Source: an uncultured Pelagibacteraceae bacterium
Lineage (GTDB): Bacteria > Pseudomonadota > Alphaproteobacteria > Pelagibacterales > Pelagibacteraceae
DNA: 32,758 bases
Assembly (NCBI GenBank): GCA_902590365.1
Contig: CACIWJ010000004.1
Coordinates: 1-32,758, forward strand
Reading direction: 5' to 3'
A model generated the notes under the pieces. The model did not search any database. It was given only the letters and a program-made list of their open reading frames with translations, and was not told where the DNA came from. Positions 25,164-32,758 of this stretch are shown piece by piece. Positions within the stretch are counted from its first letter, which is position 1; every line of letters begins with the position of its first letter. The position numbers and the translations under genes were made by a program.

Positions 25164-26117
25164 ATGAATGAGCTAACAACAGATCTAAAATCGCTTCATG
25201 AGGCTACTTTAAATAACCTCAAAAGTTCTAAAGCAAATAATACTTTAAGAGCATACAAATCAGATTTTAAAGATTTCGGAGCTTTTTGTGCTAAGCATGG
25301 TTTAAATTCATTGCCATCAGAGCCAAAAATAGTTTCTATATACCTAACTCATCTCTCTAAAAGTTCAAAAATAAGCACTTTAAGAAGAAGATTAGTTTCA
25401 ATAAGCATGGTTCATAAACTTAAAGGTCATTATTTAGATACAAAACATCCAATAATTGTTGAAAATTTAATGGGAATAAAAAGGGTAAAAGGAAGTATTC
25501 AAAAGGGTAAAAAACCTATATTAATCAATCATTTAAAATCAATAATTAATGTAATAGATCAACAAAAAATTGATGAAATAAAAAAGTTAAGAGACAAATC
25601 AATAATTCTAATTGGCTTTGGAGGTGGTTTTAGAAGAAGCGAGCTTATTTCAATAGACCATGAGGATCTAGAATTTGTTACTGAAGGACTTAAAATAACT
25701 ATTAGAAGATCAAAAACAGATCAATTTGGTGAAGGAATGATAAAAGGATTGCCCTACTTCACAAATGAAATTTACTGTCCAGTAACTAACTTAAAAAAAT
25801 GGTTAGAAATATCCAAAATTAGTACAGGGCCAATTTTTAGAAGATTTTCAAAAGGCTCATCATTAACAGATAAAAGATTAACAGACCAATCTGTAGTCCT
25901 ATTAATGAAAGAATATTTAAATTTAGCAGGTATTGAAAATAGGAATTTTGCTGGTCATAGTTTAAGATCGGGTTTTGCAACTGTTGCGGCTGAGTCCGGG
26001 GCTGATGAAAGAAGCATTATGGCTATGACAGGTCATAAAACAACACAAATGGTCAGAAGATATATAAGAGAAGCAAATATATTTAAGAACAATGCTTTAA
26101 ATAAAATAAAAATTTAA
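25164..26117 (+). CDS. tyrosine recombinase / phage-type integrase
   Basis: 317-aa site-specific recombinase. N-terminal SAM-like DNA-binding domain (~10-110, KANNTLRAYKSDFKDFGAFC) and a catalytic domain with the complete set: Arg157 (GFRRSEL), Lys184 (RRSKTDQ), His265 and Arg268 (HSLRSGF), His291 (GHKTT) and the nucleophile Tyr300 (RRYIRE). It resembles XerC/D-like integrases of genomic islands, and no phage structural genes accompany it. It converges on the fucosyltransferase gene with a four-base overlap. It sits between the two copies of the 37-bp inverted repeat. Confidence 0.93.
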   Translation: MNELTTDLKSLHEATLNNLKSSKANNTLRAYKSDFKDFGAFCAKHGLNSLPSEPKIVSIYLTHLSKSSKISTLRRRLVSISMVHKLKGHYLDTKHPIIVENLMGIKRVKGSIQKGKKPILINHLKSIINVIDQQKIDEIKKLRDKSIILIGFGGGFRRSELISIDHEDLEFVTEGLKITIRRSKTDQFGEGMIKGLPYFTNEIYCPVTNLKKWLEISKISTGPIFRRFSKGSSLTDKRLTDQSVVLLMKEYLNLAGIENRNFAGHSLRSGFATVAAESGADERSIMAMTGHKTTQMVRRYIREANIFKNNALNKIKI

Positions 26118-27019
26118 ATAGAAATCCATTCATTTGGCCAAAAATCATTATTATTTGAAGGATTGATATTTTTTGGTCTAAGGCAAATTTTATTAGGATT
26201 ATTATTTAACCACGCTCCCCACCAATGGAATGATGTGGGGCCTACTATAAAATGTTTGCTAAAATTAAATAAATGAAAATCGTTCAATGATTTATTTATA
26301 CTATTTTCAACAAATACATAGTCATTTTCATTGAAATGTTCTCTTAAATTCGTAAAATCGTTAGACCATATAAAAAACATAGGATTATCAATTTTTTTCT
26401 TAATATAAGCGATAGCTCGATATATATAATCAATTGTATCTTTGGTAAATTTTAGAGATTTATCATTATTTTTAAATCTACCCTCTGAATATCTATTTTG
26501 CCTAATGCAAATAGACACAGAATTATTATTTTTAATATCGTTCATGTAAAAATTATTATTTTCTAATAGATTATTCTTAACTTTTAAAATTTTTTTAAGG
26601 TCATCTTTATATTCATAAAAATATTTTTCAGATTCAAAATGACCTTCTAAAAAAAGCTTATTAGAGTAATTATCTAAGTTAATTTTTGTAAAAAATGTTT
26701 TTTTATGAGAATCTTTTTTTTCTAATATAAAACTTCTATGGTTACGAAATTTATCCAACTTAATTAAAATTTTTCTTTTTAAATTTTTGATATGTGTATC
26801 AAATTTAAGATCAGTTGTTGCAAGGTTTTCTTCAATGTGAAAATTATTTAATTCATAAGTTCTAAGCTGGTTTTTTTTTTTAAAATAACCCGATGTATTA
26901 TCGATGAAAAGTTGATAATTATAATTTTTAGATAAACTGTAAGCATTAGCATACATAAATAATTGGTTACCAATACCCTGTGCAAGTCGTACTGTAAGAG
27001 TTTTTTCAACGTTATTCAT
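26114..27019 (-). CDS. GT11 family (alpha-1,2-fucosyltransferase-like) glycosyltransferase
   Basis: 301 aa. N-terminal RLAQGIGNQLFMYANAYSLS (11-30) and C-terminal GPTSFHWWGAWLNN (260-273) are GT11 signatures. The donor-binding motif, normally HxRRxD, reads CIRQNRYS (171-178), so only one arginine is retained in place. It probably adds a fucose or related deoxysugar to surface polysaccharide. It is six bases downstream of the GT2 gene's stop and likely cotranscribed with it. Confidence 0.83.
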   Translation of the reverse strand: MNNVEKTLTVRLAQGIGNQLFMYANAYSLSKNYNYQLFIDNTSGYFKKKNQLRTYELNNFHIEENLATTDLKFDTHIKNLKRKILIKLDKFRNHRSFILEKKDSHKKTFFTKINLDNYSNKLFLEGHFESEKYFYEYKDDLKKILKVKNNLLENNNFYMNDIKNNNSVSICIRQNRYSEGRFKNNDKSLKFTKDTIDYIYRAIAYIKKKIDNPMFFIWSNDFTNLREHFNENDYVFVENSINKSLNDFHLFNFSKHFIVGPTSFHWWGAWLNNNPNKICLRPKNINPSNNNDFWPNEWISI

Positions 27020-27025
27020 TTAATT

Positions 27026-27898
27026 TTACCTCTTTATAAAATTTAAAAAAAAATATTTAATTTTACAAATTAAAAAAGGGAAAAAACTGGAAAAAGATAT
27101 TTTAAAATCTTTTAAAGGCTCGTTGAAAATATCACCTCTTTTTAAATAATATTTAACAAAAAACTCAATTGAAATACCCCACTTTAAAAGAAAAGTTTTG
27201 TTTGCATTATTTCTAACTACATTCTTGTTTTTTCTAGTAGTTTGTGAACCAAAATGATAAACTCTAGACTTATTTACACACTTAAATATACGAACACCAT
27301 TAATCCATAACTTCATATTTAAATCAGGATCAGACCCAAAACCAGGGTTAAACTCCTCGCTGAAGCCCCCTATTTTGTTCCATAAATTTTTTGAAATCAC
27401 ATGTGGAGCCCAATGAGAGCCTTGCAAATCACTGAATTTTAAATTTTCAAAATTATCAACTAGTTTTTGTTCATCAAAATTTTCAAGACTTCTACCACAA
27501 TCAAAGTAAATATGATTCATTTTAGAACCCGGTAATGCTTTTGTTGGGGAGATTTGGGTTGATGATAAATAAAAATTTTTATGTGAAATTGATTTAATTT
27601 CACTTATCAAAAAATGATCCCATTTTGGGCAAAAATACATGTCATCATGAGCATATACTATTAACTCGTTTATAGATTTTTTGGAGGCAATATTTACTCC
27701 ACTACAAAGTCCCATGTTTTTTTCTGTACTTGTATATTGTATATTATGAGTTTTACAAAAATTTTCTGTTTCCTCGTCTTTGCCATTTATGTGAATAATA
27801 ATTTGGTGATTGTATGATGAATTTTTTTTAATAGAATTAATTGAGGTTTTAAGATATTTGTAATTTTTAAAAGTTGGAACTATAATTGAAAATTGCAT
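27026..27898 (-). CDS. glycosyltransferase family 2
   Basis: 290 aa, GT-A fold: FSIIVPTFKNYKYLKTSINSI (3-23, in pieces) at the start, the metal-binding DxD-like AHDDM (Asp85/Asp86), and the acceptor-side GGFSEEFNPGFGSDPDLNMKLW (177-198, in pieces) that carries the catalytic acid. The C-terminal ~25 residues are hydrophobic and basic and may associate with the inner membrane. Donor and acceptor are unknown. It is divergent from the oxidoreductase gene with 30 bases between starts. Confidence 0.88.
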   Translation of the reverse strand: MQFSIIVPTFKNYKYLKTSINSIKKNSSYNHQIIIHINGKDEETENFCKTHNIQYTSTEKNMGLCSGVNIASKKSINELIVYAHDDMYFCPKWDHFLISEIKSISHKNFYLSSTQISPTKALPGSKMNHIYFDCGRSLENFDEQKLVDNFENLKFSDLQGSHWAPHVISKNLWNKIGGFSEEFNPGFGSDPDLNMKLWINGVRIFKCVNKSRVYHFGSQTTRKNKNVVRNNANKTFLLKWGISIEFFVKYYLKRGDIFNEPLKDFKISFSSFFPFLICKIKYFFLNFIKR

Positions 27899-27928
27899 TT
27901 CTAAAATATAATTGTTTATTACAAAATA

Positions 27929-28918
27929 ATGAATTTTGATACCATAAATTGCGATACAGCTTTAATAGGGTGTGGTTATTGGGGAACTAATATAGCAAAA
28001 GTACTTACTAAAATTAAAAAAAACAAAATAATTATTTATGATGAGAATCAAGCAAATTCTATCATTTTAAAAAAAAGATTTTTAAATAAGTTTATCATAG
28101 CAAAAAAAATCACTAACATTCTTGATAGCAAAAAAGTTAAAAATATTATTTTAGCAACCCCACCTAATAAAAATTATAAATTACTTAGTTTGTGCATCAA
28201 ATATAAAAAAAATATTTTTATAGAAAAACCAGGTTTAAAAAGCTACTCAGATTTAATTAAAATTAAAAAACTGAAACATGATAAAATTTTAATGTTTGGA
28301 TACATTTATTTATTTAATAATAATATTAAGTTCTTAAAAAAATATATTACGTCTAAATCAAATGGTAAAATATTATATATAAGATTCGAAAGACAAAACT
28401 TAGGACCTATTCGTAATGACGTTAGTGTAGCATACGATTTATCATCTCATGATTTAAGTATATTCTTATATTTATTTAAAAGTCTTCCTAAATTGAATAA
28501 GAATTCTAGTTACTCTATACTTAAAAAAAATATTTCTGATATCTCAAATTTAAGTTTCAAATTTAAAAATTTCAACATTGACATAAACAATAGCTGGTTA
28601 AATCCTGATAAAATTAGGAGAATAACAATCATCACTGATAAAAAAATGTTATTATTCAATGAAATGGAAAGTGTCAATAAAATTAAAATTTATAATAAAT
28701 ATGCTAGGTATCCAAAAATTTCTGAATTCGATAATAAATTTTTTAATAAAAAGGCTAAAATTTATTTAGGAAAAAATTATTCACCTAAAATTTCTGAAAA
28801 CGATAGCTTGTTAGATGAGATCAAGTATTTTTTTAAATGTGCTAAAAGAAATACTAAACCCGTAACTGATATTGATTTTGCAACCAAAATTTTAAAAATT
28901 TTAAATAAAGTTAGCTAA
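27929..28918 (+). CDS. Gfo/Idh/MocA-family sugar oxidoreductase
   Basis: 329 aa. N-terminal Rossmann fold with GCGYWG (14-19), the hinge EKP (100-102) with the family's catalytic lysine, and a C-terminal alpha/beta domain with YDLSSHDLSIF (170-180) containing Asp171/His175 of the active site. Related enzymes (WlbA-type) oxidise UDP-sugars at C3, which would fit synthesis of a modified sugar for this island. It is the only plus-strand gene of the sugar cluster; it overlaps the next gene's end by 8 bases. Confidence 0.85.
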   Translation: MNFDTINCDTALIGCGYWGTNIAKVLTKIKKNKIIIYDENQANSIILKKRFLNKFIIAKKITNILDSKKVKNIILATPPNKNYKLLSLCIKYKKNIFIEKPGLKSYSDLIKIKKLKHDKILMFGYIYLFNNNIKFLKKYITSKSNGKILYIRFERQNLGPIRNDVSVAYDLSSHDLSIFLYLFKSLPKLNKNSSYSILKKNISDISNLSFKFKNFNIDINNSWLNPDKIRRITIITDKKMLLFNEMESVNKIKIYNKYARYPKISEFDNKFFNKKAKIYLGKNYSPKISENDSLLDEIKYFFKCAKRNTKPVTDIDFATKILKILNKVS

Positions 28919-30992
28919 AAGTTTTATCGATTATTTTTTTTGTTAAACGAATATTATTAAATAACTTAAAGTATTTAATCTTTCCATTTTTGCCATATTC
29001 ATCAATTTTTTTAGGATTATTTAAAAAAAATTCAACTTTTTTACCTAAATCATTATAATTTTTATAAAATCCAACTTCACTTTCATTAAAAAAATCATTA
29101 AATTTAGTTTTTTCATCTATAAACGTATAAATTCCATTACCAATTAATGCTGCTATTCGATTACTAGAAGTATACTTTAATGGCAATCCCCTACTTAAAT
29201 TTAATGCCATTTTACATTTAATCAATTCTTCATAAAAATTATAATTCCATTTAGGACTTTCATTCGCAACTCCTAAAATATTATAGTTTATATTTGGAAA
29301 AATATTAATTAAGTTACTGATAAAAGACTCTCTTTCATCTTTTTTACCTGCTTTTAATTTACCGAAATTTACACCATGGCTTAATGCAAAAAATAGATCT
29401 TTATATCTATTTTTATATTCAAACACTTTAAGATTTTCAATATTTTCATCAACTGGTATTGGCAAATAGTTTAATTTTTTTTTTAAAATGTTTGATTTAA
29501 TTTCATCAGGATGAGTTGTTACGAAATATGAATTTATTAATTCATTATTTTTTTCAATTAAATTTAAGTTATTTTTCCAATTTGGGCCCTTCCCTTTATG
29601 ACCTAAAGCATCTTCATACCACAAAGCAATTTTTGAATTATAATTTTTTTTAATTTTTGTTAATGTTTGAAAATCTAAGATATTGTTATGACCAAGAACT
29701 ATTAAATTGGGTCTGTAATTATCAGCAACTGAATTAATTTTTGAGCTAATGTATTTGCTTGCATTAACTAATGGCGATTTAGGCAAGTAATTTCTATAAC
29801 TAAAATTAATAGTATCGTGTCCATTTCTTATGAAACCTTTTGAAAGTTTATTGGCAATAGAAATATTAAATAATCTATGGTCATTTCTTTCATCAAAAGT
29901 GGATATGTGCAAAATCTTAAGCTTGATACCTTTGTTAAAATTAAAATTTGCGTTTAAATAAAAATTTTTAAGATTATCGATTTTTTTTACTTTATCGGAC
30001 AATTTATGTTTAACATTTCTCCAATTAAATTGTTGATGTTTGTGTCTAATTTTTTTATTTTTAATAAGAAAGTTAATCATTTTAAAAAGTTCGTTCTCAT
30101 TAACTTGATTAATAAATAATTTATTATCAAAAGTTTCTGGAAGACCACCTTTCCTGGATGTAATGGTAGCGCAGCCTGCTGCTGCTGATTCCATTGCTGT
30201 ACGTCCAAAAGGCTCTTGCCATTTAGATGGAACAACTGATATTGCAGATTTATTATAATATTGAAGTATTTTTTTGTGATTTACCCAATCTAGAATTTTA
30301 AAATTACGATGTTCAAAGTTAAACTTTTCACGAGGTTCATTTCCAATAGCTAAAGCTTCCCAATTTTTATGTTGATCTAAAATTTTAACTATTGATTTTC
30401 CAAATATATCATAACCTTTTGATGAGTTAAGTTTTCCAGTAAAAATTATTTTATTAAATTTTTTTGGGAATTTTCTTAATGGATCAATTGCAGGATAAAG
30501 TATTTCACAATTGTTTTTATGATTATAAGGTAAATCTTCAAAAAATTTTTTCTTTACCCAGTTACTAACAAAATAAATTTGATCAGTATTATTTGCAATA
30601 AAAATTCTTTCTTTAGAAGTATATGATGATCTTAAATCTTGAGGATTATTATGGTAAACAAATATTAATTTGCTTTTAACCTTTTTCTTTATCAAATAAA
30701 TCAATGATTCGGGTCGGTTGTGAATTTCTATTATTTTAAATTTATATTTAAGATATTCATCATAAAATTTAGATGTGTACGATGCATTTTTGCTAAGAAA
30801 AGTTTTTCCTAAATTTAAATTTTTAAAATTATTTAATAATGGTTTATTTCCTTTTTTTAAATTACCATAAACTAATGTTTTACTTTTTAACTTACTTTTT
30901 GATAAATAATCTTTGACCCAAATAGATGCAGCAGCCGCATTATTTTCTGTAAAATTTTCTTTGTAAGGTAGTAGTATGGCAATATCTTTCAT
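28911..30992 (-). CDS. two-domain glycosyltransferase: GT4 fused to a CgeB-like glycosyltransferase
   Basis: 693 aa. Domain 1 (1-~340) is GT4: KIIFTGKLNSSKGYDIF (181-197) and the donor-site E-x7-E motif EPFGRTAMESAAAG (Glu260, Glu268). Domain 2 (~355-693) begins KLKILHISTFDERNDHRLFN and resembles CgeB/Glyco_trans_1_2 proteins (ALWYEDALGHKG at 456-467, HPDEI, then LPLKYTSSNRIAALIGNG). Each half is about the size of a separate enzyme, so this is a fusion that could add two successive sugars. Residues 463-474 are encoded by the 37-bp repeat. It overlaps the next gene by four bases. Confidence 0.85.
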   Translation of the reverse strand: MKDIAILLPYKENFTENNAAAASIWVKDYLSKSKLKSKTLVYGNLKKGNKPLLNNFKNLNLGKTFLSKNASYTSKFYDEYLKYKFKIIEIHNRPESLIYLIKKKVKSKLIFVYHNNPQDLRSSYTSKERIFIANNTDQIYFVSNWVKKKFFEDLPYNHKNNCEILYPAIDPLRKFPKKFNKIIFTGKLNSSKGYDIFGKSIVKILDQHKNWEALAIGNEPREKFNFEHRNFKILDWVNHKKILQYYNKSAISVVPSKWQEPFGRTAMESAAAGCATITSRKGGLPETFDNKLFINQVNENELFKMINFLIKNKKIRHKHQQFNWRNVKHKLSDKVKKIDNLKNFYLNANFNFNKGIKLKILHISTFDERNDHRLFNISIANKLSKGFIRNGHDTINFSYRNYLPKSPLVNASKYISSKINSVADNYRPNLIVLGHNNILDFQTLTKIKKNYNSKIALWYEDALGHKGKGPNWKNNLNLIEKNNELINSYFVTTHPDEIKSNILKKKLNYLPIPVDENIENLKVFEYKNRYKDLFFALSHGVNFGKLKAGKKDERESFISNLINIFPNINYNILGVANESPKWNYNFYEELIKCKMALNLSRGLPLKYTSSNRIAALIGNGIYTFIDEKTKFNDFFNESEVGFYKNYNDLGKKVEFFLNNPKKIDEYGKNGKIKYFKLFNNIRLTKKIIDKTFS
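29571..29607 (-). repeat. 37-bp perfect inverted repeat, right copy (inside glycosyltransferase gene)
   Basis: Lies in frame in the CgeB-like domain and encodes residues 463-474. The identical sequence, inverted, is at 24019-24055. Confidence 0.9.
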
Positions 30993-31576
30993 TGTGATTT
31001 TCTAATTTTATTGAATCTATTTAATTCTTTTTTAAGATTTTTATAGTTAATTTTATATTTATTTAAAGCTAATATATTTCTTTTAACTTGTCTTACTGGT
31101 TTACCGTAAAATACATATCCAGGTTTTAATTTAATTTTTTTTGTTACTATTGAACCCATTCCTATCATAGTAAAGGAACCAATTACCTGATTTTGATGAA
31201 TAACAGTTTTAATTCCGACAGTTGAATTTTTCATTATATGAACATTTCCTCCTAAAACGACATTGCTACTCAAAGTTACATTGTTTTCGATATAACAATC
31301 ATGATCAACTGTAGTCGAATTCATCAAATAGTTATTATTTCCTATATAAGTTTTTTTTTTAAGATTTGTTGGTAAGTGAATATTACAATATTCATTTATA
31401 GTATTTTTATTACCAATTTCAATTTTACCAACTGTTTTTTTATTTTTCCATTGCGGAACATTTCCAATAACAACATAGGGACCAATTATATTACCTTTAC
31501 CAATTTTAATTTTTTTCCAATTTATTACAGCGGTTTTATGAATAAGATTACCTTTTATTTTTTTAAATTTAAGCAT
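30989..31576 (-). CDS. LpxA-like left-handed beta-helix protein (UDP-sugar acyltransferase family)
   Basis: 195 aa with hexapeptide repeats from about residue 10 to 150 (IGKGNIIGPYVVIGN, IGNKNTINEYCNIH, VTLSSNVVLGGNVHI). TTVDHDCYIENNV places His92 where LpxA has its catalytic histidine. The C-terminal helical part is short. It may acylate a nucleotide sugar, or act as another hexapeptide transferase; it is not the housekeeping lpxA by context, being inside the glycosyltransferase cluster. Confidence 0.78.
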   Translation of the reverse strand: MLKFKKIKGNLIHKTAVINWKKIKIGKGNIIGPYVVIGNVPQWKNKKTVGKIEIGNKNTINEYCNIHLPTNLKKKTYIGNNNYLMNSTTVDHDCYIENNVTLSSNVVLGGNVHIMKNSTVGIKTVIHQNQVIGSFTMIGMGSIVTKKIKLKPGYVFYGKPVRQVKRNILALNKYKINYKNLKKELNRFNKIRKSQ

Positions 31577-31829
31577 ATTGTAAAAATTTATTTTTTATTA
31601 ATTTTCTTAATTTGTAATTTTTTTTTAATTTATATTCTTCTTGCATAGCTTTAATTTTACTTTTGTACTTTCGTGAGTAAATTAATTTCCATTTTTTTCC
31701 TTTAGTAAATTTTGCTCCTTTATTAGAGTTATGCAATTTTAATCTTTTTTCAATATTATTGGTGTATCCAACATATGATATTGTCTTATTTTTGGCAGAT
31801 GTAATTATTAGATATACAACATATTTCAT
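31569..31829 (-). CDS. GIY-YIG nuclease-family protein
   Basis: 86 aa, the stand-alone UPF0213/YhbQ type. VVYLI (4-8) and YVGYT (19-23) are the GIY and YIG strands, Arg29 the catalytic arginine (EKRLKLHN), and Glu64/65 in MQEEYKLKK the metal ligand. The ATG lies three bases downstream of the CCA end of tRNA-Glu on the same strand, so it has no room for an RBS of its own. The role is unknown; such proteins occur near tRNA genes and may be selfish or repair nucleases. It overlaps the LpxA-like gene by eight bases. Confidence 0.85.
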   Translation of the reverse strand: MKYVVYLIITSAKNKTISYVGYTNNIEKRLKLHNSNKGAKFTKGKKWKLIYSRKYKSKIKAMQEEYKLKKNYKLRKLIKNKFLQYA

Positions 31830-31832
31830 TGT

Positions 31833-31907
31833 TGGCGGTCCCTAGGGGAATCGAACCCCTCTTTCGAGGATGAAAACCACGTGTCCTAACCGATAGACGA
31901 AGGGACC
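31833..31907 (-). tRNA. tRNA-Glu (UUC)
   Basis: 75 nt including encoded CCA. Acceptor GGUCCCU pairs with AGGGACC, followed by G73-CCA. D-arm with GGUUAGGA, anticodon loop UUUUCAU with anticodon UUC, and T-arm AGGGGUUCGAUUCCCCU. The anticodon stem CGUGG/CCUCG has one U-U mismatch at its middle pair. Confidence 0.95.
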
Positions 31908-31917
31908 AAATTTGGAT

Positions 31918-31946
31918 CTTTTATTGTAAATACTGTAATTAATCAA
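31918..31946 (-). promoter_or_regulatory. promoter of tRNA-Glu (and GIY-YIG gene)
   Basis: Minus strand: TTGATT (31946-31941), 17-base spacer, TAAAAG (31923-31918); the start would be about four bases before the tRNA. The -35 overlaps the stop codon of glpX. Confidence 0.45.
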
Positions 31947-32758
31947 GTTATTGCTACCTCTTTTTTTACAATATTGATACTAGAGTTTTTATGCGTAACT
32001 AATGTTTCAGTAATAAATTTTCCATTTTTTAATTCAACGCCACTTACAAGATCTCCAGAAGTAATACCAGTAGCACAAAAAATAGAGTCTCCTCTAACTA
32101 TTTCATTTAAATCATATTTTTTATTTAGGTTTTTAATTCCCATTTTTTTTGCTCTATCTATATCTTTATCTGTCTTAAATAAAAATCTTCCTTCAAATTT
32201 ACAATTGAAAGCATCAAGAGCTGCAGCTGCCAAAACCCCTTCAGGACCTCCACCAATACCCAAAAATATATCAATTTTATATTTTTCATTTGTAACTAAA
32301 AGAGCTCCAGATATATCACCATCAGATAATAATTTTAAATTTACATTTAAATCTTTTAGTTGATTAATGATTTCTTTATGCCTAGGTCTATCAAGAATGC
32401 ACGCAGTAATTTTGCTAATATCTTTATTTTTTGCTTCAGCAATATTTTTGATATTTTTTTCAATAGAAAAATCTAGATTAGTAGCATCTTTTGGAACATC
32501 TTTTCCAACAGCTAATTTATCCATGTACGTTTCAGGTGCGTTAAATAAATTTCCTTTTGAAGTAATGCACATTACGGACAATGCGCCAGGTAAATTTTTA
32601 GCAGCAAAATTTGTTCCTTCTAGTGGATCAACAGCAATATCGATACTTGGACCTTTGCCAGTACCTAATTTTTCACCAATGTAAAGCATTGGTGCTTCGT
32701 CTAATTCACCTTCACCTATTACAACTTTTCCATCTATGTCTAATTTATTTAAATTCTT
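31943..32758 (-). CDS. glpX: class II fructose-1,6-bisphosphatase (5' end outside window)
   Basis: The reading frame stays open to the right window edge, so at least the first ~40 residues lie outside; the internal ATG at 32689 is not the start. The motif VVIGEGELDEAP runs straight into LYIGEKLGTG, then the metal/phosphate site DPLEGTNFA, ACILDRPRH and GIGGGPEGVLAAAAL, all diagnostic of GlpX. It dephosphorylates fructose 1,6-bisphosphate in gluconeogenesis; some members also use sedoheptulose bisphosphate. It precedes tRNA-Glu on the same strand. Confidence 0.95.
   Translation of the reverse strand, partial: KNLNKLDIDGKVVIGEGELDEAPMLYIGEKLGTGKGPSIDIAVDPLEGTNFAAKNLPGALSVMCITSKGNLFNAPETYMDKLAVGKDVPKDATNLDFSIEKNIKNIAEAKNKDISKITACILDRPRHKEIINQLKDLNVNLKLLSDGDISGALLVTNEKYKIDIFLGIGGGPEGVLAAAALDAFNCKFEGRFLFKTDKDIDRAKKMGIKNLNKKYDLNEIVRGDSIFCATGITSGDLVSGVELKNGKFITETLVTHKNSSINIVKKEVAIT

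Noticed and set aside
31376-31648. Plus-strand open frame of about 90 codons rich in Phe, Ile and Asn
   Set aside because: It is the complement of the LpxA-like and GIY-YIG genes; composition follows from lysine/asparagine-rich coding on the other strand.
1-32758. CRISPR arrays, insertion sequences, rRNA genes, phage structural genes
   Set aside because: No regularly spaced repeats, transposase, rRNA or capsid/tail genes were seen on either strand.

Overview
The window looks like a piece of a SAR11-type (Pelagibacterales) alphaproteobacterial chromosome. It is very AT-rich and extremely compact: most genes abut or overlap by 1-20 bases, and few have a Shine-Dalgarno. The gene order is alphaproteobacterial (acpS-lepB-rnc-recO; rpiB-glyA-nrdR-ribD-ribE-ribB-ribH-nusB-thiL; rpmF-plsX-ihfA-merR). 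The taxonomic call is inference from gene content, order and composition; no database was searched.

Region 1 (1-23.9 kb) is dense housekeeping sequence. It holds, in order: the 3' end of acpS, lepB, rnc and recO; hemB (opposite strand); a 2-oxoglutarate oxygenase; the rpiB/glyA/nrdR/riboflavin/nusB/thiL cluster; a proton-pumping pyrophosphatase; a BamE-like lipoprotein divergent from a cytochrome bc1 chaperone; rpmF-plsX-ihfA-merR; rpmG; chorismate mutase; heme A synthase; metY; rplM-rpsI; argC; a tiny lipoprotein; homoserine dehydrogenase; and two small-molecule permeases. Several genes that usually sit in these clusters (era, a DUF177 gene, fabH) are absent from their expected slots. The riboflavin cluster carries a RibA-like domain without the GTP cyclohydrolase II zinc cysteines.

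Region 2 (23.9-25.2 kb) is the only large gene-poor stretch. It contains a degenerate gene fragment, a single-domain methyltransferase gene (ogt), a strikingly GC-rich block of about 180 nt with stable helices, a possible pseudoknot and its own minus-strand terminator (a strong candidate structured ncRNA), two abutting DnaA-box-like 9-mers, and an overlooked 54-aa membrane protein.

Region 3 (25.2-31.9 kb) looks like an accessory surface-polysaccharide island. It has a tyrosine recombinase, a GT11 fucosyltransferase-like enzyme, a GT2 glycosyltransferase, a Gfo/Idh/MocA oxidoreductase, a fused GT4 + CgeB-like glycosyltransferase, an LpxA-like left-handed beta-helix protein and a GIY-YIG protein that starts three bases after tRNA-Glu. 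A perfect 37-bp sequence inside the fused glycosyltransferase gene recurs in inverted orientation in region 2, so the recombinase and part of the island are bracketed by inverted repeats. The window ends in glpX (5' end outside). Because hom and glpX are neighbours in many alphaproteobacteria, everything between them is plausibly inserted material.
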